From NCBI GenBank assembly GCA_965278985.1, contig OZ257131.1:4898001-4962000 (forward strand): DNA of 64,000 bases. The letters are read 5' to 3'. The position numbers and the translations under genes were made by a program. Below are positions 54,464-64,000 of the stretch, piece by piece (within the stretch, counting starts at the first letter, position 1; every line of letters starts with the position of its first letter). The notes under the pieces were generated by a model. The model was not told where the DNA came from, ran no database searches, and saw nothing but the letters and a program-made list of their open reading frames with translations. This stretch comes from CAISIP01 sp965278985. GTDB lineage: Bacteria; Pseudomonadota; Gammaproteobacteria; Burkholderiales; Burkholderiaceae_C.

Positions 54464-54961
54464 GTGCTTCTGAACAATTGCCAGGCAATCGGTCGAACTA
54501 CGATAGACCACGCCGCATCCTGGGGCGGGAAACGAATACCCGGTCCCGGAGATGAAACGCCGAACGATGCGGTGCACACCGCGGCTCACCCTGACAGCGA
54601 AGCTTCACGCACCTGCACCTTGCAACCCAACATCGACGGTCAGAGACAACCGCCCCACGTGCTGGGCTGGAAAGCCGTCCCATGGGCGATCGCACGTTTT
54701 GTGCTGCTGGGGGCCCAGGCAGGGCTGGCAGCGGCTGCGCTGTATTTCGTGGTTGCCTGCCACGGTGCCTGTGGTGGCTATTTCGAGGCCATCGTTGCCA
54801 CCGGAGTGGGCATCGCCACGGCGCTGGTGGCATGCATAGCCTTGATGGTGCACTACGCCCACCACTTCAAGACGAACCCGCAGCGGCTGATCAGCCAGGC
54901 CAGAATCCAGTGGATATGGCTTGGTGTGAGCGGCATCGTTCTGTTCCTTGTCTACACGTGA
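54464..54961 (+). CDS. membrane protein, start uncertain
   Basis: Up to 165 aa from a GTG at 54464; a GTG at 54572 (129 aa) is equally possible and neither has a good ribosome site. The recognisable part has three hydrophobic segments: AIARFVLLGAQAGLAAAALY, EAIVATGVGIATALVACIAL and IQWIWLGVSGIVLFLVYT. No family is recognised. It sits just outside the cassette array and no attC follows it. Confidence 0.55.
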   Translation: MLLNNCQAIGRTTIDHAASWGGKRIPGPGDETPNDAVHTAAHPDSEASRTCTLQPNIDGQRQPPHVLGWKAVPWAIARFVLLGAQAGLAAAALYFVVACHGACGGYFEAIVATGVGIATALVACIALMVHYAHHFKTNPQRLISQARIQWIWLGVSGIVLFLVYT

Positions 54962-55190
54962 TGGGAAGCCCGAGAAAGCCAGACTCCGCAACCGGGTGCC
55001 CTTGGCGTGGCGCGTCATGGGGCCGGGACAGGACGGGCCGGAGCATCATGTGGATGCGCTGTGCGGCGCGCCGATCGGTACTTGTTGAAATGGTGCAGGC
55101 CATCGAGATGCCGCTGTGGCCTGATCGATGCAGCCCCGTCCACGGTGAGGACGGACACAGCGCGTTTTCAACCCTGACCTGGAACATGCC

Positions 55191-56285
55191 ATGAGCACTG
55201 CATTGCGACTTTCCGAAAAATGGTTTCGCCGCGGCCTGTGGCTGGTGGCGTTCGTGTTCGCGGGCTTCCTGATCGGCCTGGGTGGCAGCGTCGTTGGCGA
55301 CTTGCCGCAGGTCGAGCGCACGCTGCTCCCCGAAGACTTTCTGGACAAGGCAGCCGTCGCGCCGTTGCGCGCGCAACTGGACGCGGCTGAGCGCGCGCAG
55401 CAGCAGTCCAACGCGGAGCGGGAACAGGCCGAACTGGCCTTGCAGGTCGCCCAGCAGGCCACCGCGGCCGCGCGAGAGACCTTCAGCAACTGGCTCGCGA
55501 CGCGGCGCGCGACCGCCCAGCCCGACCAGGATGCCGAGCTGATCTCGCGCACGAAGGCGCTCGATGCGCTGAAGGCCCGCGAGAGCGAGGCCGAGCAGCG
55601 GCTTGCCGTGCAGCGCCAGCGGGCGCTGGATTCCGCACAGGCGCTGGAGCCCGTGCGCGGGCAGTTGCAGCAACTGGAGGAAGCGGCGCAGCAGCGCCTG
55701 TATGAGGCCAGTCGCCGCAGCGCATTGCGCGTCTTCGGATACCGCTTGGCGCTGACCCTGCCGCTGCTGGTGATCGCCGGCTGGCTGTTCGCGAAAAAGC
55801 GCAAGAGCACCTACTGGCCCTTCGTCTGGGGCTTCATCTTCTTCGCGCTGTACGCCTTCTTCGTGGAACTGGTGCCCTACCTTCCAAGCTACGGCGGCTA
55901 CGTGCGCTACGCGGTGGGCATCATCGTGACCGTGCTGGTGGGGCGCTACGCCATCCTTGCGCTGAACCGCTATCTGGCACGCCAGAAGCTGGCCGAAGAC
56001 CAGCCCGACGTCGTGCGCCGCAACGAGTTGAGCTACGACGTGGCGCTGACGCGGCTGGCCAAGGGCGTCTGCCCGGGCTGTGAGCGCGGCGTCGACCTGA
56101 AGGATCCGGCCATCGACTTCTGCCCGCACTGCGGCATCAGCCTGTTCGACCGCTGCGCGGCATGCGCGGTGCGCAAGAACGCGTTCTCCAAGTTCTGCTT
56201 TGCATGCGGCACGTCGGCGGGCAAGGTGCCAGAGACGGGCCCGCAGGCGGCGCACGGCAGCGAGCCGCTGCCCACGAGCAGCTGA
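55191..56285 (+). CDS. membrane protein with coiled coil and C-terminal zinc ribbons
   Basis: 364 aa. N-terminal helix WLVAFVFAGFLIGLGGSVVG (about 17-36), an Ala/Glu/Gln-rich coiled coil (about 55-175), three more membrane helices (LALTLPLLVIAGWLFA, TYWPFVWGFIFFALYAFFVE, VRYAVGIIVTVLVGRYAILA), then a cytoplasmic tail with CPGCERGVD, CPHCGISLFDRCAACAV and CFACGTSAG, paired cysteines of zinc-ribbon type. Function unknown; resembles conserved betaproteobacterial membrane proteins without characterisation. Confidence 0.8.
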   Translation: MSTALRLSEKWFRRGLWLVAFVFAGFLIGLGGSVVGDLPQVERTLLPEDFLDKAAVAPLRAQLDAAERAQQQSNAEREQAELALQVAQQATAAARETFSNWLATRRATAQPDQDAELISRTKALDALKARESEAEQRLAVQRQRALDSAQALEPVRGQLQQLEEAAQQRLYEASRRSALRVFGYRLALTLPLLVIAGWLFAKKRKSTYWPFVWGFIFFALYAFFVELVPYLPSYGGYVRYAVGIIVTVLVGRYAILALNRYLARQKLAEDQPDVVRRNELSYDVALTRLAKGVCPGCERGVDLKDPAIDFCPHCGISLFDRCAACAVRKNAFSKFCFACGTSAGKVPETGPQAAHGSEPLPTSS

Positions 56286-56476
56286 AAACACAAACCTCAG
56301 TGGACCCGACTGGATCGGCCGCGAAATCCATGCTGGTGCTGCCCTGATTCGATCCGGCACACACTCCATGCACACCTTGGATAAGCCGGCGCCCACCGCG
56401 CATGGGGCGAAGCCGTTTTCAATGGGAGCGAGCGCATTGATTCTAAGCAAAATCCAGCTATCTGCTTGCCGCCTGC

Positions 56477-57064
56477 GTGGGCCTCTGCAGCGCGCCCATA
56501 TCCGCGCAGGACGGCCTGCTGCTGCAACCCGGCCAGTCCGTCGCCGGTGTGGCGCAGGTCGACCTTTCTGTCCAATGGTGGCAGTGGGCGTTCTCCTTCG
56601 AGCGCGCGCGCAGTCCCATCGCCGACCAGACCGGTGCCCTGTGCGCCAGCCGCCAGTCGGGCGACGTGTGGTTCCTCGCCGGCACTTACGGCACACAGCG
56701 CGTGCAGCGCAGTTGCACCATCCCCTACGGCAAGACCTTGTTCTTTCCGCTCGTCAACTACGTCGCTTTCCGTGGCGAGGGCACGCAGGAGCCGTGCATG
56801 TCCCTGGCGGCCCGCGCCGCCGCACTGGCAAACAACCCCTCGGCGCTCGTCCTGGACATCGACGGCAAGCGACATGGCAATCTGCATGTCCACCGGCTCG
56901 CCACGCGCTGCTTCAGCCTCGTGCCGGGGCAGGCCGCCGATGCCGTGGCCGATGGGTACTACGTGGCCATCCGGCCGCTGGCGCGTGGCACGCATGTCCT
57001 GAACTTCGGCGGTGCGCTGCCTTCGCTCATGCAGGCCGTCACCTACAGGTTGACCGTGGAGTAG
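56477..57064 (+). CDS. exported hypothetical protein with a missing or altered start
   Basis: About 195 aa if read from GTG 56477. In this frame the upstream codons encode KSSYLLAACVGLCSAPISAQ, the hydrophobic core and cleavage site of a signal peptide, but an in-frame TAA at 56444 comes before any ATG. The true N-terminus may have been lost by a frameshift. The mature part (VDLSVQWWQWAFSFERARSP, GDVWFLAGTYGTQRVQRSCT, IPYGKTLFFPLVNYV) looks like a compact secreted domain with cysteines. No family name is offered. Confidence 0.6.
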   Translation: MGLCSAPISAQDGLLLQPGQSVAGVAQVDLSVQWWQWAFSFERARSPIADQTGALCASRQSGDVWFLAGTYGTQRVQRSCTIPYGKTLFFPLVNYVAFRGEGTQEPCMSLAARAAALANNPSALVLDIDGKRHGNLHVHRLATRCFSLVPGQAADAVADGYYVAIRPLARGTHVLNFGGALPSLMQAVTYRLTVE

Positions 57065-57297
57065 CGGCGGGTTTCGCTGGACGATCAGCTTCGCGTTCAA
57101 CGGACAGCTGCATGCAACCCCTCCACGGAGCAGGGGCGGCCTGCTCGATCTCTTGGATACGTCACTTCCTGTCGACGGTGGGCCACCTCCGCCGACGGGC
57201 CCGCACTGTGCATGGTGCGCAATGGGCAATACACCAGGTCCGTGTGCCTGCAGCATGCCGGAGACTGGGGGCTTCAGACCCCAATGGATCCTCTCGC

Positions 57298-58086
57298 ATG
57301 AGCAACAGCAAACCACCATGGAGCCACCTTGGCCCATCCAGTGCGCCACAGGAGTACCTGCAGCACTTCATCGACGACGAGGACCGCGCCTGTGCGCAGC
57401 GCGAGCGGGGCGATTTCTTTCCCAGCTACCACCATCGCATCCGGCCCCTGGTGGCGCGGGCGCCGAGGCTGTTGCCACGGGACCGGCGCGTCGCGCTCTA
57501 CTTCCACCTCCTGCGCCTCGACCAATGCCCCGCCATCAAATCGGCCGAGGAGTTCCCCCTGCTGACGGAGGCCTACACGTGCGTCGAGCCCCTGTTCGTG
57601 CAGGGCTACCCGGTGTGCTTGCTCCAGAGACCCAAAGGCCTCTATCTCTTCGGCACAAACGACCAAGGCCCCCTCGACGCGGAGCCTGTGGTGTCGCATG
57701 CGGACTACCTGGCAAGCTTCCCGTTCTGGCGGTATGCGGAGTCGTTCTGGCATATGCCTGGCATGCTGCAGAAGCAGCAGAAGTTCCTTGCGCTGAGCCA
57801 GGACGAGGCCCTCGTGCGGCGCGTGACGAAGGTGGTGCTTCGCACGCACCCGGTGGACGACCTTACGACCCGGACATGCCTCTGGTTCTGGGCCCTCGTG
57901 CTGCTGGTCCTCCAGCAGCAGGAGCCCGGTGCTGCGGTCGTGGAGTGGTTCCTGCGCTTCGAGTGCCGAGAGTCCGCCCGGCGTGAACTGCTGGCCATCC
58001 TGAGCAGGTACCTGCGTGCGTCCTCGCGCACCGACCTGCTGCCGCGCGTCGAATCCGAACAGGGCCCGCAGGACGAGGACGCTTGA
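57298..58086 (+). CDS. hypothetical protein
   Basis: 262 aa, no signal or obvious membrane insertion apart from one hydrophobic stretch (CLWFWALVLLVLQQQ near 210). Rich in Arg and Leu: YHHRIRPLVARAPRLLPRDR, YFHLLRLDQCPAIKSAEEFP and FFRYAESFWHMP-like segments suggest an all-helical soluble protein. Not recognised. The 233 bp before it hold no clear signal. Confidence 0.65.
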   Translation: MSNSKPPWSHLGPSSAPQEYLQHFIDDEDRACAQRERGDFFPSYHHRIRPLVARAPRLLPRDRRVALYFHLLRLDQCPAIKSAEEFPLLTEAYTCVEPLFVQGYPVCLLQRPKGLYLFGTNDQGPLDAEPVVSHADYLASFPFWRYAESFWHMPGMLQKQQKFLALSQDEALVRRVTKVVLRTHPVDDLTTRTCLWFWALVLLVLQQQEPGAAVVEWFLRFECRESARRELLAILSRYLRASSRTDLLPRVESEQGPQDEDA

Positions 58087-58298
58087 CATGCCATGGCGGC
58101 AGCGGCCCGGCCTTCTCTCCTCCATACCCGATCTGCGCCGTACCACGCAGCCCCAGGCGAGGCTGGGCGCCCATGGTGCTCGGTGAACAGATCGAGCCTG
58201 GCAGCTTCGCCTCCTGTGAGGCCAGGCGTGGAAGGTCAGGCTGTTAGAGTTCTGGCTGGACAACGGTCTGTTGCTGCCGGGTCTCAACGCTGAACACC

Positions 58299-58673
58299 AT
58301 GCTCCCCGACCGCCTGCACACCACCTCATGGGCCCACATCGAGCGTTTCTACGAAGGGCTCGTGAACGACGGTGGCCGCCCGTTGCGCCCGATGTTGGAC
58401 CTCGTGCGCTCCATCGCGGCATCGCCCTACGCGGCGGGCCTGCATCCTGTGAACGTGCTCGACGCCCTGCTGATCGGCCCGGTGGCCGACTTCGCCCGTG
58501 GTGACAAGGAAATCCGGATCACGTTCGATGACGCGGACCAGACGTTCCTGTTCACCTACACGCAGCGCCCCGGCGAAACCGAGCCCTGGTCCCGCGTGTG
58601 TGATGCAGCGAGCGGCCGCGCCACCTTCGACCGGTTGCTGCACAAACGCCTGCGGTGGTTCCATGAGGGCTGA
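58299..58673 (+). CDS. hypothetical protein, about 124 aa
   Basis: Soluble, mixed alpha/beta: HIERFYEGLVNDGGRPLRPM, VNVLDALLIGPVADFARGDK and KEIRITFDDADQTFLFTYTQ. No signal peptide. Not recognised. The start was chosen as the first ATG in frame. Confidence 0.65.
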   Translation: MLPDRLHTTSWAHIERFYEGLVNDGGRPLRPMLDLVRSIAASPYAAGLHPVNVLDALLIGPVADFARGDKEIRITFDDADQTFLFTYTQRPGETEPWSRVCDAASGRATFDRLLHKRLRWFHEG

Positions 58674-58845
58674 TGCGCACCGACTGCCGGGCCGTCCACT
58701 CGGTTACCGCGTGGTGCTGCAGCAGACGCACTGGCGCATATCCTGACGGCGCATCACGCCGCCGCGGACGCATCCTGCAAGTCGCCGACGTAGCCCGCCG
58801 CTCCCCCTGTCCGTTCCTCGGGGCCGAGCCGCGACAATAGCCCCC

Positions 58846-60783
<1,938 letters not shown>

Positions 60784-60813
60784 CACCCTCACGCGCTGAC
60801 GCCCTGGCTGGCA

Positions 60814-60843
60814 TTGTCCAGCAGCCGGTTGCCGCACTACACT
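60814..60843 (+). promoter_or_regulatory. candidate promoter of the hybrid histidine kinase gene
   Basis: TTGTCC (60814-60819), 18 bases, TACACT (60838-60843), 88 bp upstream of the kinase ATG, in the gap after recQ. Confidence 0.45.
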
Positions 60844-60930
60844 TGAACCGACAGCCGCAGCGCCGGGTCGACCGTCCCGGAACCGAGGCGGCTGCTGGAG
60901 TGCTGCATGCCCTCAGAGGGTGTTTCCCAC

Positions 60931-63900
60931 ATGGCCAAGACCGCGCCATCTCCGCAGGCGCCACGCGCCGACATCTCGCCGCGGCAGGTCGTGGTGCGGG
61001 CTGCGGCCTTCGGCCTGGCCTGGCTGGTGGTGGTGGGCCTGCTGGTGGCAGGCGTCTCGGACCGCCTGGAGCGCGACTACGTCGAGGTCACCGCCGGCAG
61101 CACGGAGCATGACGCCACCGCCACGGCGCGCATGGTCGACCGGTTGTTCACCGAACTGGTGGGTGTGGCCGAGATGGTCACGCGGCAGGTGGACATCGCC
61201 GAGCTCTTGTCTTCGCCCATCGTCAACGCCGTGGGCCAGCAGCCCGAGGTGCAGGCACGCGCCGCGCTGCTGCGCCAGGATCCCGCGGTGCACCGCGTCA
61301 ACACCTACCTGCAGCGCATCGCGCGCGACCTGCACTACGGCCGCATCTACGTGATGGCGCGCAACGGCGTGACGGTCGCCTCCAGCGACGGCCTGGAAGA
61401 CGGCTCGATCCTGGGTGTCAACTATGCGGACCGGCCGTATTTCCTCAACGCGATGCGCGAGGGGCATGGCCACCAGTACATCGTCGCGCGCATCAACCGC
61501 TCGCCGAGCTACATCGTGTCCAGCGGCGTCACCACCAGCGGCCAGGCGGCCGGTGCCGTGGTGGTGCGTTTCGATGCCTCGGACCTCAGCGCCTTCCTGG
61601 ACCCGCAACGGCTGTCGCTGATCGTGGACAGCCAGAGCCGCGTGATCACGGCCTCGCAGCCGGCCTGGATGTGGCGCCACCTGGATGCCTTCGTGCCGCC
61701 CGATGGCGGGCCGGACGCCAATGTGGCCGAGCTGCCGCCCGCCAGCGGCGACCAGGCGCAACTGGCCAGCCGGCGGCCCCGGGCGCCGCTGCACGCGAGC
61801 CACTGGCGCGTCGGCGGGGAGGACATGCTGGTGCACGTGCGCCCACTGGCCGAATCGCGCTACCGGCTGGTCACGCTGACCCCGTTGGACCGCCTGGCGT
61901 CGATGCACCGCACGCGCCTGCTGGTGGGCGCCTTGCTGGGGGCGCTGGGCCTGGCCTTCCTGGCCTTAAGCGTGCGCAACCACCTGCGGCTCATGGCGTA
62001 CCGCCGCCAGGAACTGCGCCTGGCGGAGCAACAGGCGGCCTTCATGCAGGCGCTGGTGGACCGCATGCCGAGCCCCGTCTTCTACAAGGACGATGCGGGC
62101 CGCTTCACCGGTTGCAACAAGGCCTACGAACAGGCCTTCGCGCAGACGTCGGAGGCGCTGCGTGGCAAGACGGTGCTGGACATCGACATCGCACCCCAGG
62201 CGTTGCGCCAGCAGTTCCACGAGGAGCAGCTGGCGCTGGTGGAGAGCGGTGGCATGGTGCAACGCGAGGCCCAGCTGCAGCTGGCCGATGGCCGCATGCA
62301 CACCACGCTGTATTCGGTGGGGGCGATACGCATGCCCGATGGCAGCAGCGCCGGGCTGGTGGGCGTGATCGTCGACCTCACCGAGCTGCAGGAGGCCCAG
62401 CGCGAGGTGCGCGAGGCCACCGAGCGCCTGCGCGTGGCGCAGCGCGCGGGCGGCATCGGCCTCTTCGACCTCGACATCTCCTCGGGCATGGGGTACTGGA
62501 CGCCGGAGTTCGAGCTGCTCTATGGCCTGCCGCCGGGCACCTTCCAGGGCACGATCAAGCACTGGTTCGCGCTGGTGCACCCCGAAGACCAGGCCGCCAC
62601 CTATGCCACCGCGTCGGCGCTGGTCGCGGACCCCGAGGCCGCCACCTTCCAGCTGGAGTTCCGCGTGCGGCGCCCGGACGGCAGCGTGCGGTGGCTGCAG
62701 AGCATCGGCAGCCTGCCGCGCGACGCGCAGGGCCAGGCGCTGCGCATCATCGGCGTGAACATCGACGTGACCGACCTGGTGCAGGCACGCGACGCCGCCG
62801 GCGCGGCGAGCCGCGCCAAGAGCGACTTCCTGGCCAACATGAGCCATGAGATCCGCACGCCGATGAACGCCATCATCGGCATGTCGCACCTCGCGCTGCG
62901 CACTGACCTCACGCCGCAGCAGCGCGACTACCTGGCGAAGATCCAGCAGTCGGGCCAGCACCTGCTGGGCATCCTCAACGACATCCTCGATTTTTCCAAG
63001 GTAGAGGCCGGCAAGCTGGAGGTCGAGCACGTGCCCTTCGTGCTGGACCGGGTGCTGGACACGGTCACGGGCGTCATCGGCGAGCGCGTGCAGGCCAAGG
63101 GGCTGGAGCTGGTGCGCGACGTGGCGCCGAGCGTGCCGCAGTTCCTGGTGGGCGATCCGCTGCGCCTGGGCCAGGTGCTGATCAACTACGCCACCAACGC
63201 GGTGAAGTTCACGGAGTCCGGCGGCATCGCCATCACCGTGCGCGTGGTCGAGAGCCGCGTGGACGCCGACGCTCCGCAGGTGCAGCTGCGTTTCGAGGTG
63301 CGCGACAGCGGCATCGGCCTGTCGCCCGAACAGCAGCAGCGGCTCTTCCACAGCTTCGAGCAGGCCGACAGCTCCATCACGCGCCAGTTCGGCGGCACGG
63401 GCCTCGGGCTGGCCATCAGCAAGCGGCTGTCGCAGCTGATGGGCGGCGACGTGGGTGTGGACAGCAGCCTGGGCCGGGGCTCCACGTTCTGGTTCACGGC
63501 GTGGCTGGAGCTGGACGTGCAGCGCACGCTGGCCACTGCGGGGCCGGAGATCGACCTGCGCGGCCTGCGGGTGCTGGTGGTGGACGACAACGCCCACGCC
63601 GCCCAGGTGATGGTGGAGCTGCTGGCCGAGCAGACCTTCGCCGTGGAGTCCGTCTCCGGCGGCTTGCGGGCGGTCGAGGCGGTGGATGCCGCCGCGCGGC
63701 AGGGCCGGCCTTTCGACATCGTGATGATGGACTGGCAGATGCCGGGGCTGGACGGCGTGCAGACCTCCGCACGCATCCGGGCGCTGCCGCATGCGGCCAT
63801 GCCGCGCATCGTGCTGGTCACGGCCTACGGGCGCGAGGAGGTGATCCGCGGGGCGCACGAGGCGGGCATCGACCACATGATGCTCAAGCCCGTGAGCGCG

Positions 63901-64000
63901 GCCTCGCTGCACGACACGCTGATGCGCGTGATGGGCCGGCCTGACGGGCATGACCCGGCGGCGGGCCGCGCCCAAGGGCCGTCGCGTTCCGCGGCCGCGC
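60931..64000 (+). CDS. hybrid sensor histidine kinase, runs off the right edge
   Basis: At least 1,023 residues with no stop before the window ends. Membrane segment at about 31-50 (FGLAWLVVVGLLVAG), an extracytoplasmic dCache-type sensor to about 320 (FGRIYVMARNG-like YGRIYVMARNGVTVASSDG, PYFLNAMREG), a second membrane helix near 335, two PAS domains (about 375-495 and 505-620), HisKA with His639 in FLANMSHEIRTPMNAIIG, HATPase (NATNAVKFTESG-like, FGGTGLGLAISKRLSQLMGG), and a receiver domain with Asp934 in IVMMDWQMPGLDG and Lys in MLKPV. A second receiver or HPt domain may follow outside. The ATG at 60907 is an alternative start. Confidence 0.93.
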   Translation, partial: MAKTAPSPQAPRADISPRQVVVRAAAFGLAWLVVVGLLVAGVSDRLERDYVEVTAGSTEHDATATARMVDRLFTELVGVAEMVTRQVDIAELLSSPIVNAVGQQPEVQARAALLRQDPAVHRVNTYLQRIARDLHYGRIYVMARNGVTVASSDGLEDGSILGVNYADRPYFLNAMREGHGHQYIVARINRSPSYIVSSGVTTSGQAAGAVVVRFDASDLSAFLDPQRLSLIVDSQSRVITASQPAWMWRHLDAFVPPDGGPDANVAELPPASGDQAQLASRRPRAPLHASHWRVGGEDMLVHVRPLAESRYRLVTLTPLDRLASMHRTRLLVGALLGALGLAFLALSVRNHLRLMAYRRQELRLAEQQAAFMQALVDRMPSPVFYKDDAGRFTGCNKAYEQAFAQTSEALRGKTVLDIDIAPQALRQQFHEEQLALVESGGMVQREAQLQLADGRMHTTLYSVGAIRMPDGSSAGLVGVIVDLTELQEAQREVREATERLRVAQRAGGIGLFDLDISSGMGYWTPEFELLYGLPPGTFQGTIKHWFALVHPEDQAATYATASALVADPEAATFQLEFRVRRPDGSVRWLQSIGSLPRDAQGQALRIIGVNIDVTDLVQARDAAGAASRAKSDFLANMSHEIRTPMNAIIGMSHLALRTDLTPQQRDYLAKIQQSGQHLLGILNDILDFSKVEAGKLEVEHVPFVLDRVLDTVTGVIGERVQAKGLELVRDVAPSVPQFLVGDPLRLGQVLINYATNAVKFTESGGIAITVRVVESRVDADAPQVQLRFEVRDSGIGLSPEQQQRLFHSFEQADSSITRQFGGTGLGLAISKRLSQLMGGDVGVDSSLGRGSTFWFTAWLELDVQRTLATAGPEIDLRGLRVLVVDDNAHAAQVMVELLAEQTFAVESVSGGLRAVEAVDAAARQGRPFDIVMMDWQMPGLDGVQTSARIRALPHAAMPRIVLVTAYGREEVIRGAHEAGIDHMMLKPVSAASLHDTLMRVMGRPDGHDPAAGRAQGPSRSAAA

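Overview
The window is high-GC bacterial chromosome that reads as a betaproteobacterium of the order Burkholderiales, most likely Comamonadaceae. That placement is an inference from gene content: an orphan Bug/TctC-type binding protein, a methionine synthase split into two genes with an SAH riboswitch in front of one, GcvA-type LysR regulators, a PACE efflux gene with a divergent LysR gene, and a PEP-CTERM protein. No rRNA, tRNA or CRISPR array was found.

Layout. 0-8 kb: the tail of a cobalamin adenosyltransferase, a hotdog thioesterase, acetoacetyl-CoA synthetase, and a glutarate/glutaryl-CoA module (LysR, glutaryl-CoA dehydrogenase, CaiB-type CoA-transferase, MFS permease). 8-21 kb: single genes and small pairs, including a glycine-zipper protein, sirtuin, pirin with a LysR gene, phosphatase, GNAT, uracil-DNA glycosylase-like protein, an alpha/beta hydrolase with a TctC-type protein, msrA-msrB, a PEP-CTERM protein and a glyoxalase-DUF1653 fusion. 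20.5-24.2 kb: a VapBC-type toxin-antitoxin pair and the large half of methionine synthase behind an SAH riboswitch. 24-32 kb: PACE exporter and LysR, a soluble two-PAS chemotaxis transducer, and an operon with a sialic-acid-lyase-like aldolase, a FadR-type regulator, a cupin and a three-gene TRAP transporter. 32-40 kb: a SWIM/SNF2 helicase, TauE/SafE permease, TIGR03790 protein, ChaC-like cyclotransferase, and the small (homocysteine-binding) half of methionine synthase.

40-47 kb: a two-gene operon. The first gene encodes a protein built like the animal soluble adenylyl cyclase (two fused cyclase domains, a STAND-type ATPase, a helical repeat tail). The second encodes an FAD-dependent oxidoreductase fused to an acetoacetate-decarboxylase-like domain.

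47.2-54.3 kb: a lower-GC stretch of short same-strand genes of unknown function, each followed by a 55-115 bp imperfect palindrome bounded by (R)YYYAAC and GTTRRR(Y). This is a gene-cassette array with about eleven attC sites and no integrase beside it (a CALIN). One cassette carries an IS1182-family insertion, one attC contains a perfect 25-bp inverted repeat, and the last cassette holds a GNAT gene broken by a single in-frame TGA.

54.3-64 kb: poorly characterised membrane and secreted proteins, RecQ helicase, and a large hybrid histidine kinase that runs off the right edge.

Motif and frame statements come from reading the sequence. Family names rest on recognised motifs and architecture; no database search was run.
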